Below are positions 61,602 to 64,000 of a stretch of 64,000 nucleotides of DNA, piece by piece; positions within the stretch are counted from its first letter, which is position 1, and every line of letters begins with the position of its first letter. Position numbers and translations under genes: made by a program. Under the pieces are notes generated by a model, which was given only the letters and a program-made list of their open reading frames with translations, had not been told where the DNA came from and did no database searches. The stretch is from Gemmatimonadaceae bacterium (GTDB lineage: Bacteria > Gemmatimonadota > Gemmatimonadetes > Gemmatimonadales > Gemmatimonadaceae): contig JABAQJ010000010.1 in assembly GCA_019186945.1 (NCBI GenBank), forward strand, positions 45,496 through 109,495, given 5' to 3'.

Positions 61602-62779
61602 GTGCGGAGCGCGCTGCCGCGACTTATCGACGCGCCTTCGGCGAGGATCCTGCGGTCGTTGCCTCCGCGCCCGGCAGAGTGAACCTGATCGGCGAGCATA
61701 CTGACTACAATGGCGGCGACGTGCTTCCCATGGCGCTGTCGCTCCGCACGTCGGTCGCCGTTGGTCCGTCGACGGATGCGTTGTCGCATGCTGTCTCGGA
61801 GCAGTCGCCGCGAGTCGGCGCCTTCTCTCCGACGGGACCGTCCCGTAGTTCGGCGTGGTGGGATTACGTGGCCGGAACCATGCTGGCACTGGGCACGGCA
61901 GGTGTTGCCCCACGGCCGTTGCGTATTGCCGTGGCGAGCGACGTTCCCTCCGGTGCCGGCCTGAGTTCGTCGGCAGCGCTCGAGGTCGCGACCGCCTTCG
62001 CGCTCAACGCGTGGTCCGGTGGCGGGCTCGACGCCCGGACGCTGGCCCGCGTTGCGCATCGCGCCGAAACAGAATTCGTTGGCGTGCCGTGCGGCATCAT
62101 GGACCAGTACGTGAGCAGCCTTGCGCGTGAGGGTCACGCGTTGCTGGTTGCCTGCGATCGGGAGGAGGCGACGCTCGTACCGATGGCGGCCACCGTCCTG
62201 ATCTTCGACACACGAACGCCGCGTTCACTTCGTACATCGGCGTTCGCTCAAAGGCGGCACGAATGCGAGATCGCGCTGCGGGCGATTCAGCGGAATGAGC
62301 CGGCGGTGCGCTGGCTCTCTCGCGCGTCCGAGGAACAGGTGCGGCGCGCGACGATGGACGAGATCGTGCGCAAGCGCGCACTGCACGTGGTGCGTGAAAC
62401 CGCTCGCGTCGCCGCATGCGTGCGTACGCTTCGCGAGACCGGCAGACTCGCCGGCGACTCGATGTACGCCTCTCACGCATCGTTGCGGGACGACTACCAG
62501 TGCTCAACGCCGGAACTGGACTGGTTCGTGGACCGGGCACAGGAAACCCGGGGTGTGACTGGCGCGCGCCTAACGGGCGCGGGCTGGGGCGGATGCGCGA
62601 TCGCAGCGGGAGCGCCCGGTCCACTTCGGCAGCTGGCGGACAGTGCGATGGAGCCTTTCGCGACGCAGTACCGGCGCCGTCCGCGGTTCTGGATGTCCGC
62701 CGCCAGCGATGGCGCACGCGTCGATGTGTTGCGGGAGAACCTGGTGGGCGGAGCGACCGCCATGACGCTCAACCCTTGA
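61598..62779 (+). CDS. galK: Galactokinase
   Basis: GHMP kinase that makes galactose 1-phosphate. APGRVNLIGEHTDYNGGDVLP (from residue 24) is the galactokinase signature, PSGAGLSSSAALEVA the ATP loop, GIMDQYVSSLA the middle motif and LTGAGWGGCAIA the third GHMP motif. Length 393 is typical. GTG 61598 overlaps the upstream hydrolase gene. galT, galE and a regulator are not in the window. Confidence 0.93.
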   Translation: MSAERAAATYRRAFGEDPAVVASAPGRVNLIGEHTDYNGGDVLPMALSLRTSVAVGPSTDALSHAVSEQSPRVGAFSPTGPSRSSAWWDYVAGTMLALGTAGVAPRPLRIAVASDVPSGAGLSSSAALEVATAFALNAWSGGGLDARTLARVAHRAETEFVGVPCGIMDQYVSSLAREGHALLVACDREEATLVPMAATVLIFDTRTPRSLRTSAFAQRRHECEIALRAIQRNEPAVRWLSRASEEQVRRATMDEIVRKRALHVVRETARVAACVRTLRETGRLAGDSMYASHASLRDDYQCSTPELDWFVDRAQETRGVTGARLTGAGWGGCAIAAGAPGPLRQLADSAMEPFATQYRRRPRFWMSAASDGARVDVLRENLVGGATAMTLNP

Positions 62780-62918
62780 GATCGTTCCCGGCCACGTTCA
62801 CGCCGATTAGATTCATGAACGTATTGCCGTGGCATTGACCTCTTTACGCGTCAATCGTCATTGGAATGAAGGCGGCAATCGATCGATGGACCGTGCGCAT
62901 GTGGGTGCGGAGTACAAC

Positions 62919-62924
62919 GATAAT
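62919..62924 (+). promoter_or_regulatory. Candidate -10 box of the HNH gene
   Basis: GATAAT lies three bases before ATG 62928. The -35 region is poor. If used, the mRNA would lack a leader. Confidence 0.3.
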
Positions 62925-62927
62925 CGC

Positions 62928-63419
62928 ATGATATCAGGGAAGAAAAATCGAAGTCGAAGGGGCCGGCGTGGTGCCGGCCATCAGTTCAGCGACACATCGT
63001 GCCCGACCGGGCGGGTCGCTTACGCGGAAACCCGTCGCTGGCTACTTGCTCAGCACGGTCCGACCTGCGCCTACTGTGCCGTCACTTATGACGCGCCGTC
63101 GATGACACTGGACCACGTGACGCCGCGTCGCGGCCAGAGCGCCTACGATCGGCGCGACAACCTCGTGCTATGTTGCCGCCGGTGCAACGCGTCGAAGAAG
63201 GACACGCCGTTTCTGGCCTACCTTCTCGCCCAGCGCCGCCGCGCGGAAAATCTGCTTCGCTACGGGTCGCACTTGAGTGAGGGGATCCTGCAGAACGTGC
63301 GGCACCTCGCTGGCGTGTCCTGGTGCGAGCCCGTCCAGAAAGCGCCAGCTAGAATCGTATACGGGGACGACGGCGACGAGTCTCCCTACCAGGATTCACC
63401 GTACAAGGCGTCCGCCTGA
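62928..63419 (+). CDS. HNH endonuclease
   Basis: A 163-residue small HNH protein: zinc knuckles C47-x2-C50 and C83-x2-C86 flank the catalytic core LDHVTPRRGQ (D62, H63) and the final N/H-type residue in DRRDNLVLCCRRCN. The N-terminus is basic. Such stand-alone HNH proteins occur widely in host genomes, function unknown; it could be a restriction-type nuclease, but no methylase or intron/intein is adjacent. The frame is open from GTG 62829 and ATG 62886; ATG 62928 is preferred because a -10-like box precedes it and the upstream part is unconserved-looking. Its codon use is a little poorer in GC than its neighbours. Confidence 0.85.
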   Translation: MISGKKNRSRRGRRGAGHQFSDTSCPTGRVAYAETRRWLLAQHGPTCAYCAVTYDAPSMTLDHVTPRRGQSAYDRRDNLVLCCRRCNASKKDTPFLAYLLAQRRRAENLLRYGSHLSEGILQNVRHLAGVSWCEPVQKAPARIVYGDDGDESPYQDSPYKASA

Positions 63420-64000
63420 CACGGCTCTGGGACAGCTGTAAGTAACGTCCTGTGCTGTACGGGAGCGACGAATGACGTCGTGCGGTTAGCGTCGCGGTCA
63501 CTGAGGGTTAGTTCGGAGGTGTTGTGGCCTCCTTGCGTTCGCCCTTGGGTGAGGTCGAGGGTCGGTGCCGCGAAACGTGGCTGCGTGTTCCGGTTCCTGC
63601 GTCCCACCGTTCCTCGGCAAGCAGGGGATTAACCTCACGGGCGGGAGTTGGTGTCGGCTTGGCAGCGCCACTGGATCGCTGAGTTCCTCCAGGGTGCGCG
63701 AGTCCTCGATGGCTGGCTGGGCTCGAGTCCACCGATTCCGGTGCTGAACCTCGGAGATGGCGAAGGGCTTGCGGCACTCGTCGTAACGATGGCCGGCTGG
63801 GCTCGAGCCTGCTGAATCCGGTGTCCGCTGGGGAAGTGGCCGAGCGCGCGATTCGCTCCGTCGTTCTTGTCCGCTTCCATGCCGAGCGTGGCAATGATGC
63901 GGGTTGCGTTGGCGTGGTGAGGTCAGGCTGGTTTTGCAGCGATATCCATTCGCGACACGATGTTAACGGCCAGGCCGCGAAAACTGCTCGCTCGAGTGCG
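63420..64000. other. Non-coding tail with degenerate direct repeats
   Basis: No convincing gene on either strand; open frames here are short and have poor codon character. Two imperfect 37-base direct repeats (63707-63743 and 63787-63823, six mismatches by eye, sharing GGCTGGGCTCGAG) lie 80 bases apart. The stretch may be decayed coding or element-derived DNA. Confidence 0.5.
63707..63823 (+). repeat. Pair of imperfect 37-base direct repeats
   Basis: Copies at 63707-63743 and 63787-63823 share the core GGCTGGGCTCGAG and the end ATCCGGTG or ATTCCGGTG. They start exactly 80 bases apart. No function is apparent. Confidence 0.6.

Noticed and set aside
63508..63894. 128-codon - strand ORF in the terminal region
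   Set aside because: Ser/Thr/Arg/Pro-rich low-information peptide that spans the direct repeats; no ribosome site or family resemblance.
1..64000. CRISPR array, prophage, defence island or biosynthetic gene cluster
   Set aside because: No regularly spaced repeats, phage structural genes, restriction-methylation pairs or modular synthases were seen anywhere in the window.

Overview
The window is about 64 kb of high-GC bacterial chromosome, almost entirely housekeeping genes, nearly all on the + strand and packed into operons whose stop and start codons overlap (ATGA, GTGA, TGATG, ATGCTGA). The organism is a diderm: it has sedoheptulose-7-phosphate isomerase and heptose-7-phosphate kinase for LPS inner core, a lipoprotein with a lipobox, and a signal-peptide-bearing predicted outer-membrane protein. 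Gene order, codon use and the frequent octamer CGTTAGGC would fit Gemmatimonadota; that assignment is inference from memory, not a search.

Layout. 1-5.1 kb: end of a yraN-like gene, recA, recX, alaS. 5.1-15.4 kb: a long overlapping string (CapC-type PHP phosphatase, gmhA, SDR dehydrogenase, type I asparaginase, CCA-adding enzyme, a hypothetical, ZIP transporter, rarA, LEA14-like lipoprotein, hflX, gmd). 15.4-16.8 kb: two tRNAs and rfaE1 on the - strand. 16.9-26 kb: asparaginase II family, CMD-like protein, obgE, dprA, hemW, hrcA, dnaJ, prmA, rsmE, HIT protein. 26-38.4 kb: mutS2, dnaG, zinc-ribbon coiled coil, recJ, rsmD, coaD, pta, a STAS / HATPase / PP2C partner-switching module, rsmA. 38.4-42.2 kb: rex (-), a perfect Rex operator, arginine deiminase, a DnaQ-like exonuclease, an MBL-fold hydrolase. 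42.2-57.3 kb: infC-rpmI-rplT, pheST, zapA, rny, folD, xseAB, a polyprenyl synthase, dxs, nadK, recN. 57.4-64 kb: the only accessory-looking part: a decayed IS630-type transposase, an outer-membrane protein (-), a predicted glycoside hydrolase with galK, an HNH endonuclease, and a non-coding tail with degenerate repeats.

Functional themes are DNA repair and replication (recA, recX, rarA, mutS2, recJ, dnaG, dprA, xseAB, recN), translation and ribosome biogenesis (alaS, pheST, infC, L35, L20, prmA, rsmA/D/E, hflX, obgE), isoprenoid and cofactor supply (ispA-like, dxs, nadK, coaD, folD), and redox/anaerobic control (rex, arginine deiminase, pta).

The most unusual points are at the level of decoding and signals. 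folD has an in-frame amber codon 52 codons before its natural end, and the frame beyond it is intact and coupled by GTGA to xseA. hflX has no ATG/GTG/TTG upstream of its conserved N-terminal domain and seems to start at ATC or ATT. infC starts at ATT behind a structured leader. Several promoters sit so close to the start codon that leaderless mRNAs are likely, two of them (rfaE1, hrcA) with identical geometry. A nested 70-nt hairpin separates recA from recX. No CRISPR array, prophage, defence island or secondary-metabolite cluster was seen.
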